This document shows positions 11,701 to 24,283 of a DNA stretch of 64,000 nt, piece after piece; within the stretch, counting starts at the first letter, position 1, and each line of letters starts with the position of its first letter. Where the stretch lies: contig NC_088677.1 of NCBI RefSeq assembly GCF_950023065.1, positions 88,189,469 through 88,253,468 on the forward strand, read 5' to 3'. Source of the stretch: Planococcus citri. Its lineage: Eukaryota; Arthropoda; Insecta; Hemiptera; Pseudococcidae. The notes below the pieces were generated by a model, which was not told the origin of the DNA, made no database searches, and saw only the letters and a list, made by a program, of their open reading frames with translations. The position numbers and the translations under genes are program-made.

Positions 11701-14697
11701 GCGCAACTGGAAACCCGCAGATTCTCGATTCAACAGTTCAGAAAGGTAAGAATGTTTTCTTTCAAATAAGGTCAACTGCCACACACATTTTCGAGCTGGA
11801 CCAAGCTAGATCAGAAGAGCAAGCAAAAATACATCAGACTCTAAATTTCCAGGTGCTAAAGGGCTTTTTCATATTTTCGGTGAATTTTTATAAATGAAAT
11901 TTGGTCCAGTTTTGGAGCTATCAGAAGATGCATGTTTACCATAAAATTTAACCCATTACGATGGAAATCTAAAAGTTTCTATAAATTCAATAGTCCGGTA
12001 TATGGCAAAAGAAATAATTTCACCCCACCCTTCCGGTCCTCTGGGACAACTTCTGTCTAGTTGAATGGCACATCTTATGGAAGATTTTGAAGCCAACTTG
12101 ATGGGAAAAAAAGTCGGCCATCTTGATTTTACAAATCAGCCAAAATCACAGATTTTTCTTCTCAAAGTAGGACTCCCACGAAATTTTGTTGAACCGGATA
12201 AAGCTATGTAGATCGAAAGAACACGCAAAAATTTATCATCTGTGGAAATTTCAAGTGCTCAAGTGCATTTTTTTGATTTTTGGTCAATTTTTGAAAATCA
12301 AATTCAAGCCAAAAATGTAGAGAAAATCGAAGGTCTACCAAATTGACCTCGATACCCTATTTTTGACCTGCCAAATCAATTGGAAATGGTTTAAAACCGT
12401 TTTGAAGAGTTTTGGAGCCTCCAGCAGATTTTTGAAACTTGACATTTTCACAAAATTTTATGATTTATGTAGTCGAAAATCCGAAATTCACGCTGCATTT
12501 CAATTTAAACACGTTAATACGAGTAGGTGAGCTGCCAGTGGATTCAAGGTCATTTTGTATCCTCCAGCAACTTTTTAAGAAAATTTGGAATCTCCAGCAC
12601 ATTTTTGAAACTTGAAGTTACAGGGTGTCTACAGGAATTTGTTGACCAAAAATCACTATACCGTTTCACTTCCTTTCAAAACAAATTCACCATCTTCCAA
12701 TTTTTTACCCCCCCCCACCCCGCCACAAGATGGATTTTTAATCTTTTTTTCAACCATTTCGAGAATAAATTCATTCAAATCTGAAAAATGGAGGATTTTT
12801 CTTCATTTTTAGCAGTGATTTTTCAGGGTTTCTAGTCTAACAAAATTTTAAAATAAAAAAGCAGGGTTTTAGCAGGACTCTTTTAGCCGGACATTTTTTA
12901 AACATATAGGATTTTTCAAGAGGGGCCGGAGGGAGTAGGCAAGGCAAAATTTTACATTCAAAATTTTCTCTTTTCCAAGGTCTTCAAACAGCCCAAGATT
13001 TTTTTAACTTTTTTCAAAATGACAAATTTTTTAAAAATGTAAAAAAAATTATGAAAAATTTTCAATTTCGAAAATCTGCAGGAGGCTCCAGAAGTGCTCG
13101 AAACGGGTTAAAGCCGTTTCCAATCGATTTGGCAGGTCGAAAAAAGGGCATATACCAAATTTCAAATTTCTAGGTCAATTTGGTGAAATTTTGTTTTTTT
13201 TTCTCATTTTTGGCCCAAATTTGATTTTGCAAAAATTCGCCAAAAATCAAAAATGCACTTCAACGCTTGAAATTTTGGCTGGTGATAAATTTTTGCATGC
13301 TCTTTCGATATAGTTTTGTCCAGTACAAAAAATTTCAGGCGCGAGTCCTATGCTGGAAAGCAAAACCTGCGATTTTGACTGATCAGTCAATCAATTCCGA
13401 CGGATCAGTCACCTGGCAGTACTCACCCTCCTGATAATCATAAACACGATGACGTATTTCAACAGATCCAGAACTTGACAAAGAAATAGCCAAATGGACT
13501 GCCTCGATCAACGAACAAATTCGCACAGTCAAAGGATACACTCGTACTTTTTTTGAAAAGTCGATTTTTGAACAGGGTAAATTGGAATCGAGCGCGGCTA
13601 ATTTGATCACAGATATGATTGTCGATTATGTAAGTGAACAATCAGCAGAAGAAGCAATTTTCATACTTATTCGTGCAATAATGCGTACAACATTTCATAA
13701 TTTTGAGTATGATATTCATCGTAATCCATAGTTTTTTTCGTAGGGAGTGCAACTAGCGAAAGAACGTAAAGACAGAACATGGACCAAGACACCCATAGCA
13801 TTTTATCCAAATGGAGGCATTCGTTCTGTCATAGATAATAAAAAGAATGACGGTAACAACTACTTACAGGGCTGAATAATTAAACTCAACATTTTTATAA
13901 TTCTGAGATAAATTCAACGTATGTACCCTTATTTGTTCATTGCAGGAGCTTTAACGGTAGAAGATTTAATGACCTTTTTGCCATTTGAAAATAAATTCGT
14001 CGAAATGAAATTGCGAGGAAGTACTATCAAAAAAGCTTTGGAATTCGCAGTATCTACGTATAACCCGGATGATACCTTTTACAAACCGAGTTATTTCCTT
14101 CATTTTTCAGGTACCTACACATAAATGGATTATAATTTATAAACATTCAATCTACAGTTGTTTCGCGATAATATACTAGATATCGAAAAACTTGTCTCTT
14201 TCTTGTGCAGGACTCAGAGTTGCGTACGATTTTACAAAACCATCAGGCCAACGAGTCGCATCGGTGACTGCTTTATGCGGAGAATGCGATATTCCTCAAT
14301 ACCAGAAGCTTCAAGATGACGAGATATACGGAATTATAACCATATCCTACTTGGCCGAAGGAGGAGATAAATTTGATATGCTCAAAACCGAATCCATCAA
14401 TAAAACAATTTTAAGTGCGTTTGCATTATTGATGGTTAAATTTTCAACATTTGTCTGAATTTTTGAGAAGATTGAGATTAAACATTGATGTGTTGAATAG
14501 GTTCCTCGGATACAAATACACTTATGGCTTACGTGGAAAAAAATCGAGTAGTATACCCTATTTTGGACAACCGAATCACCGTAACTGGATTCAAATTGAG
14601 AGATCCAAAAGCATCATCTTCGACTCGAGTAGTCTCATCTCATCTATCATTATCATTGATCACGATTTTTGTTCCGTTGCTGGTATTTGTGCAATAA
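8761..14697 (+). CDS. Ecto-5'-nucleotidase copy 2, catalytic Asp substituted
   Basis: Nine exons: 8761-9123, 10948-11148, 11245-11452, 11548-11745, 13466-13629, 13744-13852, 13946-14110, 14211-14414, 14501-14697; 602 aa. Signal peptide, NNDLH, NAGD, GHSGF, GGHSH, PNGGIR and LAEGGDKF motifs are present, and the Ser-rich C-terminus ends in a GPI-type hydrophobic tail. The dyad motif reads GNHEFG (codon 10969-10971) where the family has GNHEFD. In human CD73 the corresponding Asp121 pairs with His118 in catalysis, so activity is probably reduced or absent. The frame is otherwise intact, so it may be a recently decaying copy or a non-catalytic binding protein. Introns 1 and 4 are enlarged by two members of one long-TIR MITE family. 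AATAAA overlaps the stop codon (14693-14698). Confidence 0.9.
9150..9459. repeat. Dispersed repeat A (copy in intron 1 of copy 2)
   Basis: Bases from 'ccgatttcgctcattttt' through 'gccgagtatttctcttt' match 35150-35405 in order, including 'ccttacgacgtgtagatatg' and 'tccaatttgctaagcatttt'. The match shows a mobile or formerly mobile repeat. No terminal repeats or coding capacity are visible. Confidence 0.6.
9462..10609. mobile_element. Long-TIR MITE with TA target duplication
   Basis: Begins 'gtccggcatatgacaatagg' and ends with its near-exact inverse, flanked by TA on both sides (9460-9461 and 10610-10611). The inverted arms run about 220 bp each and include 'caaaatggcggccatttt' and 'gacaggtcagccgaaatctc'. 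The middle contains direct repeats around 'ctggaggctcc'. There is no transposase frame, so it is non-autonomous. TA duplication suggests a Tc1/mariner-type source. Related pieces lie at 11990-13385 and 48974-49425. Confidence 0.75.
11990..13385. mobile_element. Diverged, 3'-truncated copy of the long-TIR MITE
   Basis: Starts 'agtccggtatatggc' like the element at 9462, then repeats the 'gggacaacttctgtc' and 'ggccatcttgatttt' arm sequence and the 'gcctccagcag' interior. It ends within the inverted arm ('gattttgactgatcagtcaa') without reaching a clean terminus. It occupies most of intron 4 of copy 2. Confidence 0.65.
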
Positions 14698-15211
14698 AAT
14701 ACGACGTGTTCAGTACCCTAAGTCGATCGATTTCATTTAATTTCCAAACAAGTTTCTACCAATTTTCACGAATTTTTCGGACTCGACATTTTCAACGTCC
14801 TATGCTCTACAAAGAGCTGAGCTAGAGGTTCTCAAAGTGAGGAAATTTTTGAAAAAATCGCGGTTTCCTACTTCTTTTCAAAAATGACCACACTTTGAGG
14901 ACCCCTGGCTCAATTCCATGAACGGCTAGGGAGCTCAAAATTTCTATGGGTAGTCCCCAGCTTCAATGTAAACTTTTTCGCCAAAATTAATCATGATTTT
15001 GCGCAGAAAATCCGGATCTGTCAATCATGACGAAATTAACGCAAATTGTTTTGAGACATATCTTAAGTAGACGTCAATTGACGTAAGACGTAATATAATC
15101 CCCGAAAAACATACTCGTATTACAATCGTACGTGATACATATCTAATCAGTATCATATTAATTCTCGAGCCCGATGTACGAGAGGTGAGGAACAGAGGAA
15201 AATTTTAGTGA

Positions 15212-15230
15212 AGAAGGTGCCTCTTCAGGT
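15212..15230 (+). promoter_or_regulatory. Conserved upstream block of copy 3
   Basis: 'aagaaggtgcctcttcagg' aligns with the 'agtggctcttcggg' block of copy 2 and is preceded by the same 'ggaacagaggaaaa' string. About 215 bp before the start codon. The regulatory role is inferred. Confidence 0.3.
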
Positions 15231-15442
15231 AGGTAGTTAATTAACTCCGATTCGTAAGAGCCCCCATATAATCAGCCAATGCAGACAATTTCTTGCATCA
15301 CAAATTACATTCTGTCCAACACTTGTGCTTACACAATTCACGTCGCGTCGCATCGTTATTTTTGTGCTTACTCGAAATTTAATAATTGCTAGTTCGACGC
15401 ATCGAGGATTCAAGTTATTGTAAATTCTCTAAATTCGGTGAA

Positions 15443-18400
15443 ATGAATCAGTTCGCGGCGTACTTTTCCCTATTCTGCGTATACATCTGCCTCTACATCG
15501 TGGAACCAGTTCAAGGTACCTTTCGTCTGCAGATATTGCACAATAACGATTTGCATGCCAGATTCGTCGAGATAGACGCGTACACCGCCTCGTGTCCGGC
15601 AGAGTTCGTCAAACAGAATAAATGCTACGGAGGATTCGCTCGCATGAAGAAGGCCGCTGACGAAGCCAGACAGAAAGCCAAAAATCAAGGAGTACCGAGC
15701 ATCTTCATCAATGCCGGTGACAGTTTTTACGGAACTCCTTATTATACGATTTACAAATGGAAAATTACCGCAGAATTGATCGATAAGCTTGGGTTAGACG
15801 TGATGGTAAGTTTATCCTCTGTTGTAAAATTTTTCTAACTTGAATGAAATCAACAGATCTATCAATAAAATTGTGAAAAACCTTCGAAAGTACTTTTTCA
15901 AAATAAAAAATGATTCGGATATTAATTCCACCCCCCCTCATCCCAAAATACGATAATAAAGTTTACAAAATCGCTAAAATAAATATTCCAAAAATTATTT
16001 TTAAAAGTTCAAAAACAATGGAAAATGTGCGGATTTAAGTGAAAATTTAAATCCTTCAGAAATGAAAAAAAACTTCCTCGGTCTCTAAACACGTTCTAGT
16101 GAGCTCCAATATGTATTCAAAAATAAACAATACTGTCTTGGAAGGGATCAAGGTAGATTGTTGAAAATTCTGACCAAACTAAAAAAAATTAAAAATTTTC
16201 ACAAACTTCAATTTGTAATTTTTTTTGGGAATTATTTACAATTTTGGAAAACTGTATACACAATTGAGCCAACATTGTTTGGAAGATAGAGAAAGATTTC
16301 TTCTTCAGTACTTTTTTATATAGAAGACTTATGGCAGAGAAATAAGAAATTTTCACAAGCTTGTACAGGCTTTGATTTTATGTAGTTTTTCTAACTATGG
16401 GAGGCTCCAATAGAGGATTAATCCTCTTGAAAGATTCTTCTGTTCCCTTCTGTTCCCAATCCCAATTAAATCACGCTATACCATCATATCTCTTATTGAT
16501 GCAATTTCCCCATTCATTCCATACCACCATTCTAAAACCCAAAAATTCCCAACACTACGTTGAAAAAAAAAATCAGACCTAGAATTTTCCAACATTCAAA
16601 TTTTTCTCAAAGGCTTCCTTTTACTTCTAAATTTTCAGTTATTATTATGTATTATCATTTTTTTCATAAAAAGCAGCAGATTTGTAAAATGGGAGCAAAC
16701 AAAAAATCGCAAACAGGGAATTAATTTTTACAATGTGTAAAATACCATTTTCAACTTGTTTCAATATTTTGGAAACTTTTGAAAGTGTGGAAAATTCGGT
16801 TCGCGGTTATAGTTTATAGTCTTTCGATGAACTTACATTGGAAGTTTTTCTCATTCTTGAATATCTTCATTAAAATTCATTACTCACCTGAAACAAAAAA
16901 GTAAAATTCATTCATTAATTCGCTGTTTGCTAATGAAATAAAATTACAACGTACACAATAAAGCAGGAAGAGAAAATTTAGGACAGCAGTACATTTAAAA
17001 TGAGCTTTAAAAAAAAAGACACTTGGAGGAAATATAGAACATTGGCAGAGAAGTGCCAAGACACGTTTCCCTCACACCCCTTCCCAGAAAAGTTGGGGAA
17101 TTGGTGAAAGTTGGAAAGAAATTGTGCAAGCGGAGAAAATCAAAGAATTACCAAAAACCATGGATTTTTACTTCTTGAATTATAAACTTTCAAAAGTTTT
17201 CGCTCTCGCTTCGCTCAAGTCAGATCATTTTCTCTTTCTTCCCTTTTTCGGAGCAAATATGGAGAGTAAAAAAATTTACTTCTCACATTAATAATTAATA
17301 ATACATATGTTGTTTCACTGGAAGTTTTTCAAAAAAGAGGTCTTTTTCCAATGCATTCAAGTCAAAACTTCCAAAAAAAGTACGGAAATCTGAGGAAAAA
17401 GTTGGAAAACCTCCTCCCTCCACAAGACACATAACTTCGTCGGCCCTCTAAACAGTGGGCATCAAAACTGGGTACTTTTCCTTACTGGAAGGACCTTTTA
17501 AACACCTTGGTATCACTCGAAGGGTACGAATATACATTCAAACGTCGTGAAAAATCGAATTTCCAGAACATTTTGGAAATTTATGAATGATAGACTTCTT
17601 TTTTAAAAAGATTTCTGGACATTTCGACTTGGCAAGGAAATCTAAAAGTTTTCAATGAATCACATTTTGAAAAATTTTACAAACCACCTAACAAGGGAAC
17701 CTCTTGAGGTGTCCGCCTCCAATTTGAACGGGACCGCGATTCTTGGAAAGAGCATGTTCTACATAAAACCCCCAAATCCAAATTTCCAGCTGCCCAAGTT
17801 CATTTTTCGATTTTTGGCGAATTTTTGAAAATCCAAAATTGACTATTTTGGTGATTTATGCTTTTTTTTAAAAAAGTACGTACTTGATCAATAAAAATGT
17901 TCAAAATAAGTCCTAAAAAACTGATATTAACCCCCCAAATCCAAATTTCGCCATTTCTAGACATTCTGGAGCCTCCAGCGCTATTTTTAAATTTCTCCAG
18001 AATATTGAATTTGCTCCAGGAGGCGTGAATATGAAGTTGGGCAGCTAAAAATCGAGTTGTATGTTATACTCGACCTGTTTAACGAATTTATCCACATTTG
18101 AGCTGATTCTGGAGCGGACACCTCAAGAGTGGTTTTTTGACCATCTTTTTTTCAAAATAAAAATATTCAAAAATCAAAAATTTCCCGTTTGGGAGAAAAT
18201 TTTTGAAATGGGCGCGAATCGCTGTATTTCGTCATTAATTAACCACACGAGAGCAAATTTTGCCATTTCCAGCCTTTCTTGGGCCTCCCTTTAATTTTGG
18301 ATACTTTTATGTATTATGAAAAAAGCTGGTCAAAAACCCACTCCTGAGGTGTCCGCTCCAGAATCGGCTCAAATGTGAATAAATTCGTTAAACAGTTCGA

Positions 18401-21212
18401 GTATAACACACGACTCGATTTTTAGCCGCCCAACTTCATATTCGCGCCTTCTGGAGCAAATTCAAAATTCTGGAGAAATTGAAAAATCGCGCTGGAGGCT
18501 CCAGAATGGCTGGAAATGGCGGAACTTGGCCTCAGGGGGTTTGTTGTGTTCAAAATACAGCAATTCGCGCAAATTTCTAAAAAAATTTCGCAAACGGGGA
18601 ATTTTTGAGTTTTGAATATTTTTATTTTGAAAAAAAGCTGGTCAAAAACCCACTCCTGAGGTGTCTGCTCCAGAATCGGCTCAAATGTGGATAAATTCGT
18701 TAAACAGGTCGAGTATAACACACAACTCGATTTTTAGCTGCACAACTTCATATTCACGCCTTCTGGAGCAAATTCAAGATTCTGGAGAAATTGAAAAATC
18801 GCGCTGGAGGCTCCAGAATGGCTGGAAATGGCGAAATTTGGATTGGGGGGGGGGTTAATATCAGTTTTAGGACTTATTTTGAACATTTTTATTGATCAAG
18901 TACGTAATTTTTTTTAAAAAAGCATAAATCACCAAAATAGTCAATTTTGGATTTTCAAAAATTCGCCAAAAATCGAAAAGTGAACTTGGGCAGCTGAAAA
19001 TTTGGATTTGGGGGTTTTAGAACATGCTCCTTCCAAAAATCGCGGTCCCGTTCAAATCGGAGGTTGACACCTCAAGAGGTTCCCTTGTAAGTAAATAGCT
19101 AGTTTACACACTGTTATTTTTCAGTCTTTGGGCAATCACGAATTCGATGACGGAATTGACAACCTAGTCGAGTACCTGAAACATGTAACAACACCTGTTG
19201 TTACCTGTAATCTGAACATAACCAGCGAAAAACGATTAGATTTGCCCAACTTGAGACCGTCAGAAGTTCTAACAGTAGAAGGAAGAAAAATCGGAGTTAT
19301 CGGATACTTGACACCCGAAACAAAAGTATGGAAAATTTTAATTTATCTAAATTAATATCGCATCTTATCACGTGCAAAAATAACACTCGATTGTGAATTT
19401 ATTCACGTAGGATATTGCGATCACGGAAAATCTAGAAATATTCGATGAAATACCCTACATACGACGCGAAGCACAGCGTTTGAAGTCCAAAGGCATCAAC
19501 ATCATAATCGCCTTGGGACATTCGGGATTCGATTACGATAAGAAAATAGCAGCAGAGGTAGAAGAGGTCAGTGTGGTCGTGGGTGGTCATACTCATACCT
19601 TACTGTACACTCCAGCAGGTAAGTCCCAGAAAACAAAACTGCATCCGCAGATGGGCATTGGGCACGTACTCGTAATTAAAAATTCATGTCAAATATCACT
19701 CGACAGATAAACCACCTAGTGTCGAAGCAGTGACATCCGAGTACCCAACCATGGTGGTTCAAAAATCAGGCAAAAAAGTACCAGTAGTGCAGGCTTACGC
19801 TTATTCTAAATATTTAGGTAAACTTACGGTCGACTTTGACGACAAAGGTAACGTCCTCAGCGCCACTGGTAACCCACAGATTCTCGATTCCACGGTTGCC
19901 AAAGGTAAGATCATTATTGACCTCGGTCAAAAAATCAACCTCGAAGGATGCTTCAAATATCTGCAGCATTTAACATGCCATGATTTTGATAACAATAGAA
20001 AATCTCTACAGATCCGGAACTTGACAAAGGAATAGCTAAATGGACTGCCTTAATCAACGAACGAATTCACGTGGTCAAAGGTTACACGCGTACTTTTTTG
20101 GGTAGATCGATTTTCAACGAAGGTAAATTTGAATCCAACGCTGCTAATCTGATAACGGATGCTTTTGTCGATTTAGTAAGCGAACAATATGCCCTTTCAT
20201 ATTAAAACATCGTACAGAAATAGGTACATATCCGCAAAAAAACTCGAATACCTATACGTTGTCAATTTGACAGGGTGTAAAATTGGCAAAAGAACGTAAA
20301 GAAACAACATGGACCAAAACACCTATAGCTTTCTACGCAATCGGATGTATTCGAGCAGACATCGATAATAAAAAGAATGAGGGTAAGAGTGAAACAGAAT
20401 TCAGCCCCGAAGCTACAGATAGGTATTAATTATTTCTGAAATGCTTGATGATATTATTCTAGGGGCTTTAACCGTAGAAGACTTAATGACATTGCTGCCA
20501 TTTGAAAATAAAATGGTCGAAATGAAATTACGGGGAAGTACTATTAGAAAAGTTTTAGAATTCGGGGTTTCCACGTATAATCCAGAGGATACCTCGTACG
20601 TTTCGCGTTACTTCCTTCATTTCTCGGGTAGGTCTAGGCGCTACTCATCAATGAAACATCTAATCCATATCAAAAATTACGAAAATTAAATTTATTCCAT
20701 CGTTTAATCCTTTGATTTATACGTTTTGCACTCAGGACTCAGGGTAGTTTACGATTTTACGAAACCATCCGGCCAACGAGTTGCATCGGTGACTGCTTTA
20801 TGCGGAGAATGCGATACGCCAGAATACCGAGCGCTACAAGATGACGAAATTTATGGAATTATGACGGTAACATATGTGGCCGACGGAGGAGATAAGTTCG
20901 ATATGCTCAGAACCGAATCCATTGATAAAACAATACTAAGTAAGTTTGCGTAAATTTATAATGTTTACATCGCATTTTGCCATTATATGTACTTGGCAAT
21001 ATGTTTTTCCAACAGGTGTCTCGGAAGTAGATTCAGTTATGGATTACGTAGAAAAAAATCGAGTAGTATATCCAGTTCTGGACAACCGGATCATTGTAAC
21101 TGGATTCAAATCGAAAGATCCAAAAGCGTCATCTTCGACTGCAGTAGCCTCATCTCATCTACCAGTATTATTGATCGTGATTTTTGTCTCACTGCGAGCA
21201 TTTGTGTTCTAA
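15443..21212 (+). CDS. Ecto-5'-nucleotidase copy 3, substrate-site Asn lost
   Basis: Nine exons: 15443-15805, 19125-19325, 19411-19618, 19707-19904, 20012-20175, 20274-20382, 20463-20627, 20736-20939, 21016-21212; 602 aa. The N-terminal catalytic set is complete (NNDLH, NAGDSF, GNHEFDD, GHSGF, GGHTH). In exon 6 the nucleotide-binding NGGIR motif reads IGCIR: codon 20340-20342 is Ile where CD73 has Asn390, and the next position but one is Cys. Phosphoester hydrolysis chemistry may survive, but nucleoside recognition should differ. The C-terminus is Ser-rich with a GPI-type tail. Intron 1 (3.3 kb) carries a palindromic Harbinger-like insertion just upstream of exon 2. An AATAAA follows at 21368. 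Confidence 0.9.
15806..17691. other. Intron 1 of copy 3, part without recognised elements
   Basis: AT-rich intron sequence with no frames resembling known proteins. From about 17610 it becomes homologous to the sequence upstream of exon 2 in copy 5 (47868-48000), which lacks the insertion that follows here. Nothing else was identified. Confidence 0.4.
17692..19087. mobile_element. Palindromic Harbinger-like MITE, TAA target duplication
   Basis: Ends are 'caagggaacctcttgaggtg' and its inverse, flanked by TAA at 17689-17691 and 19088-19090. The left about 600 bp is the reverse complement of the right about 490 bp, and an extra tandem copy of the 'ggtgtccgctccagaatcgg' block sits in the middle (18290-18600). 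Copy 5 of the gene has the corresponding empty site ('aaaccacctacgaagct', 47975-47992), which confirms the boundaries. The 3-bp TAA duplication fits PIF/Harbinger elements. No transposase is encoded. Confidence 0.75.
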
Positions 21213-21395
21213 AATGCTGTCCGATCATGCTTGACAATGGTTTTGGAAAAGATACGAGTACTAAGGCCATTGAAGAGATGGGTTATCAAAATCACCATTC
21301 TGAAAAGGTTGTAGAGCAGAGAAAAATTGTCGACATATTTTGAACTTTTGAAGTTGTCATTTTTGAGAATAAATTGATTGATTGATTGATTTTTA
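21213..21395 (+). repeat. 3' UTR of copy 3 ending in a (TTGA)n tail
   Basis: AATAAA at 21368-21373 runs directly into 'ttgattgattgattgatt'. The AATAAA may serve copy 3. The short tetranucleotide tail is also typical of the 3' end of a 5'-truncated LINE, so this could be a LINE tail adopted as the gene's polyadenylation region. Evidence is limited to these two motifs. Confidence 0.4.
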
Positions 21396-21571
21396 CCTAA
21401 ATTTACCAACAAACTACTGGTTGGGTGAGGGAAGTTGTGTGGTTTTACTTCTATGGTCATTATAAACATATTCGATAAATAAGATTTTTGCTGTCAATAA
21501 TTTTTTTTTCTTGTATCCGGTCGACATGCCTGAATTAACATGAAAAACTCAATCTAAATCCTAATCTATAT

Positions 21572-22640
21572 CTAAATACCCTTCTCCTGCTTCCACAGTC
21601 CATATTTCAAATATTCTCCGTTTAGTAGGGCTTCCTGCCTAGTTCTTCCCGCAACACCTACATTCCATATGTGACATCTATCTGTAGAGATATCTTTCAG
21701 TTCTTCAACAGTTTTCATGAAACTGTGTCCAGACCTGAGGCGGGTTTCTGCCAGTTCTTCATATCCATACATAGGATGCAGCGGTCTGAATGCTGGTGGG
21801 GAAATTCCACTCAACTCATACATAGGTTATTCAATGGTGTTGAGCGTCAGCACCCTGTCACCAATCTACATGCTTCGTTTAAGGGTATATCAACATTACT
21901 TGCATGTGCTGAACTACTCAAAACAGGGCAGGCATACTCCCCCACTGAATAGCACAGTACCTACCAGTGCAGGTGTTCTCATAACTTGGGGCTTAGCTCC
22001 CCAAATGCTGCCTGCTAGTTTGCAAATTATATTTGTTCTGGCTGCAACTTTCATTTTAGTTGCCTCACAGTGCCTTTTGTAGATCAATGACCTATCTAGG
22101 GTTACACCCATGTATTTGGGGTTATCTGCATGTTTCAGAGCTGTTCCACCCCATCAAATATTCAATTGTTGCTTTGCTTCATGATTTCTGAGATGGAAAG
22201 AGCATGTCTCCCTCTTTGTTGGACTTGGTTTGAGTTGGTTATCTTTATAGTAATTGTCCAGTTCTTCTATAGCCTGGTTTAGTGTGTCCTCCACCTCCAC
22301 AAACATATCATGTTGAGCAGTTAGTGCAAGATCATCTGCATACAGAAAGTGGTTAGTATCTGGTCCAATTGTTTGGTCATTGGTGTAAACGTTGAAGAGA
22401 ATTGGTGACAAAACACTGCCCTGGGGCAATCCATTCTTTTGCCGCCTCCTGGTGCTGTTTTTACCATTGAGTGTCACATAGAATCTTCTGTCTTTCATCA
22501 ACATAGTGACTATCTGTGTAAATTTTAAATCCTTTGTAAATTGGTACACATTATACTGGAGTAGTTGGTGGCACACTGTGTCAAAAGCTGTGGTGAGATC
22601 AATAAACAGTTAAACACTACTCCAGTGACTTTCTTCTTTT
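21572..22640 (-). pseudogene. Reverse transcriptase relic of the non-LTR element
   Basis: Minus-strand fragments show the RT signature LPQGSVLSPILFNVYTND followed by the catalytic YADD box (about 22330), then 'MGVTLDRSLIYKRHC' typical of the thumb region (near 22100), and a C-terminal piece (21572-21823). The pieces lie in different frames with internal stops, so no functional enzyme can be made. Confidence 0.8.
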
Positions 22641-23477
22641 CAAAGCCATCTTCAATGTGTTGTGTTAAGTATAATATCTAGCCAGTGCAGGATTTTCCTG
22701 GTCTAAATACAGTCTGCTGTCTGATCAGCCCCTCATCTATGTAGTCAGCCATGCAATTTAAAATGACTCTTTCAAAAATCTTGTATAGGTGACACAACAG
22801 GAGATGGGCCTGTAACTCTTTGGGTCATTTGCAACTTTACCAGGTTTCTATAATGCAATAACATGTGCCTATTGCCATAGTCTTGGCATTCTTGAAGTTT
22901 CAATACAGGCATCAAACACATTTTGGGTCTAATTTATTGCCTTTGGTCTGAAGTGTTTGATCTGTTCAGTATACATGTTATCCACACCAGCAGCCTTCCT
23001 ATTTTTGGACAATTTGACTGCAGACTTCACTTCTTTGTTAGTAATTGGTGTGGCAAAGTTATTCACTTCCACATCCATGCATCTTTCCACTTTTGTTTGG
23101 CTGCTTTTGCTGTCAGTCTTGCCATTCAGGAGTAGTTGATGGGCTACTTGGTTAGCTGTAACCTGAGTGAAATTGCTCTGTTAGGTTTTGCCTCCATCAA
23201 GTCTCTTCAACAGTTGCCAGGCTCTTCAGCTATCTTTGCAGAAATCCAGATTTTCTACAAATTCCTGCAATTTTTTTCTGTCTAGATTCTGCTATATCAC
23301 TTGCTAATTGATTTCCTAGGTCAATGGTTTCCTCACTGAAAGGATTTTCATTAAATTTTTCAACATACTCCTGGTATTGTGTCATGAGGTGCAGCTCTAT
23401 TCTAGAGATATACTCCTTTCTTGCTCCCCTTCAGAATATGATCTTTTGATGCTTTCTTAACAATTTCATTGAAGAGT

Positions 23478-24283
23478 TCATAATTTTCTGGTATTGGCAG
23501 TAGGCAGTAGGTAGTCTATCTTTTCTTCAATGGCCTGTTTAAAAGATTGACAATTGGCCTTTTTAAAACTGAATCTTGGAGGTGGGTTTTCACATTTAAT
23601 TGGGCTGATGACTGCCTTAAAATTTCGCATATAATTGGCCTCTGTTGGGTTTGGGGAATTGGATCTGCTACTTGTTTGTGACATAGACTTGAGATTCGCT
23701 CTGAAACAAAAATATTATCTGGGTTATATCCGCGTTTCCATCTTCCACTATTGAAGGATGCTGGTAGTTTTGCATCAAAGACCAAGCTCAGCTGCTGCTC
23801 ATCAGCCCATTTCTCCACTAGGTCACCATGTGTATCATTTTCAGCATATCCCCAGGTTACACTATGGCTGTTGAAGTCTCCAACTATTATTCTTGTTTCT
23901 ATGAGTGGAACATAGCTGTTTTATTTCCATGTGAGTTCTACATTTGGTGGTTTGTAAACTGATGAGATCAAGCAGTCTCCCATGTCAATTGTTAGAATCT
24001 CGACATTATTTTCATCAGACAGTGAAGTACTTTTTACCTCCATGTTGAGCTTAACTAGTATGGCACTTCCATATTTCTCATGACCATTTCAGCTAGTATA
24101 ACTCAGTCATTGGTCAGCTACCTTTAATGCCAATTACATGCATCTTCAAAAAGATGGCCACTGAGAAAATATTGATGAGTGAGGCGTGAGGGAGTGCAAA
24201 TTTCTGGCTTTTCAAGTTTCCAGGACCACAACTCTTTCATGTCCAACAGACTCCATCACAACCTTCATCTTCACAATTGCCAT
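23478..24283 (-). pseudogene. Endonuclease relic of the non-LTR element
   Basis: Minus-strand reading from the ATG at 24283 gives scattered endonuclease motifs: a 'SSVYKPPN' strand, the 'IIVGDFNSH' metal-binding core near 23890 and 'WADEQQLSLVFD' near 23810. Several in-frame stops and frame changes interrupt them. Part of the exonuclease-endonuclease-phosphatase fold used for target nicking. Confidence 0.7.
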
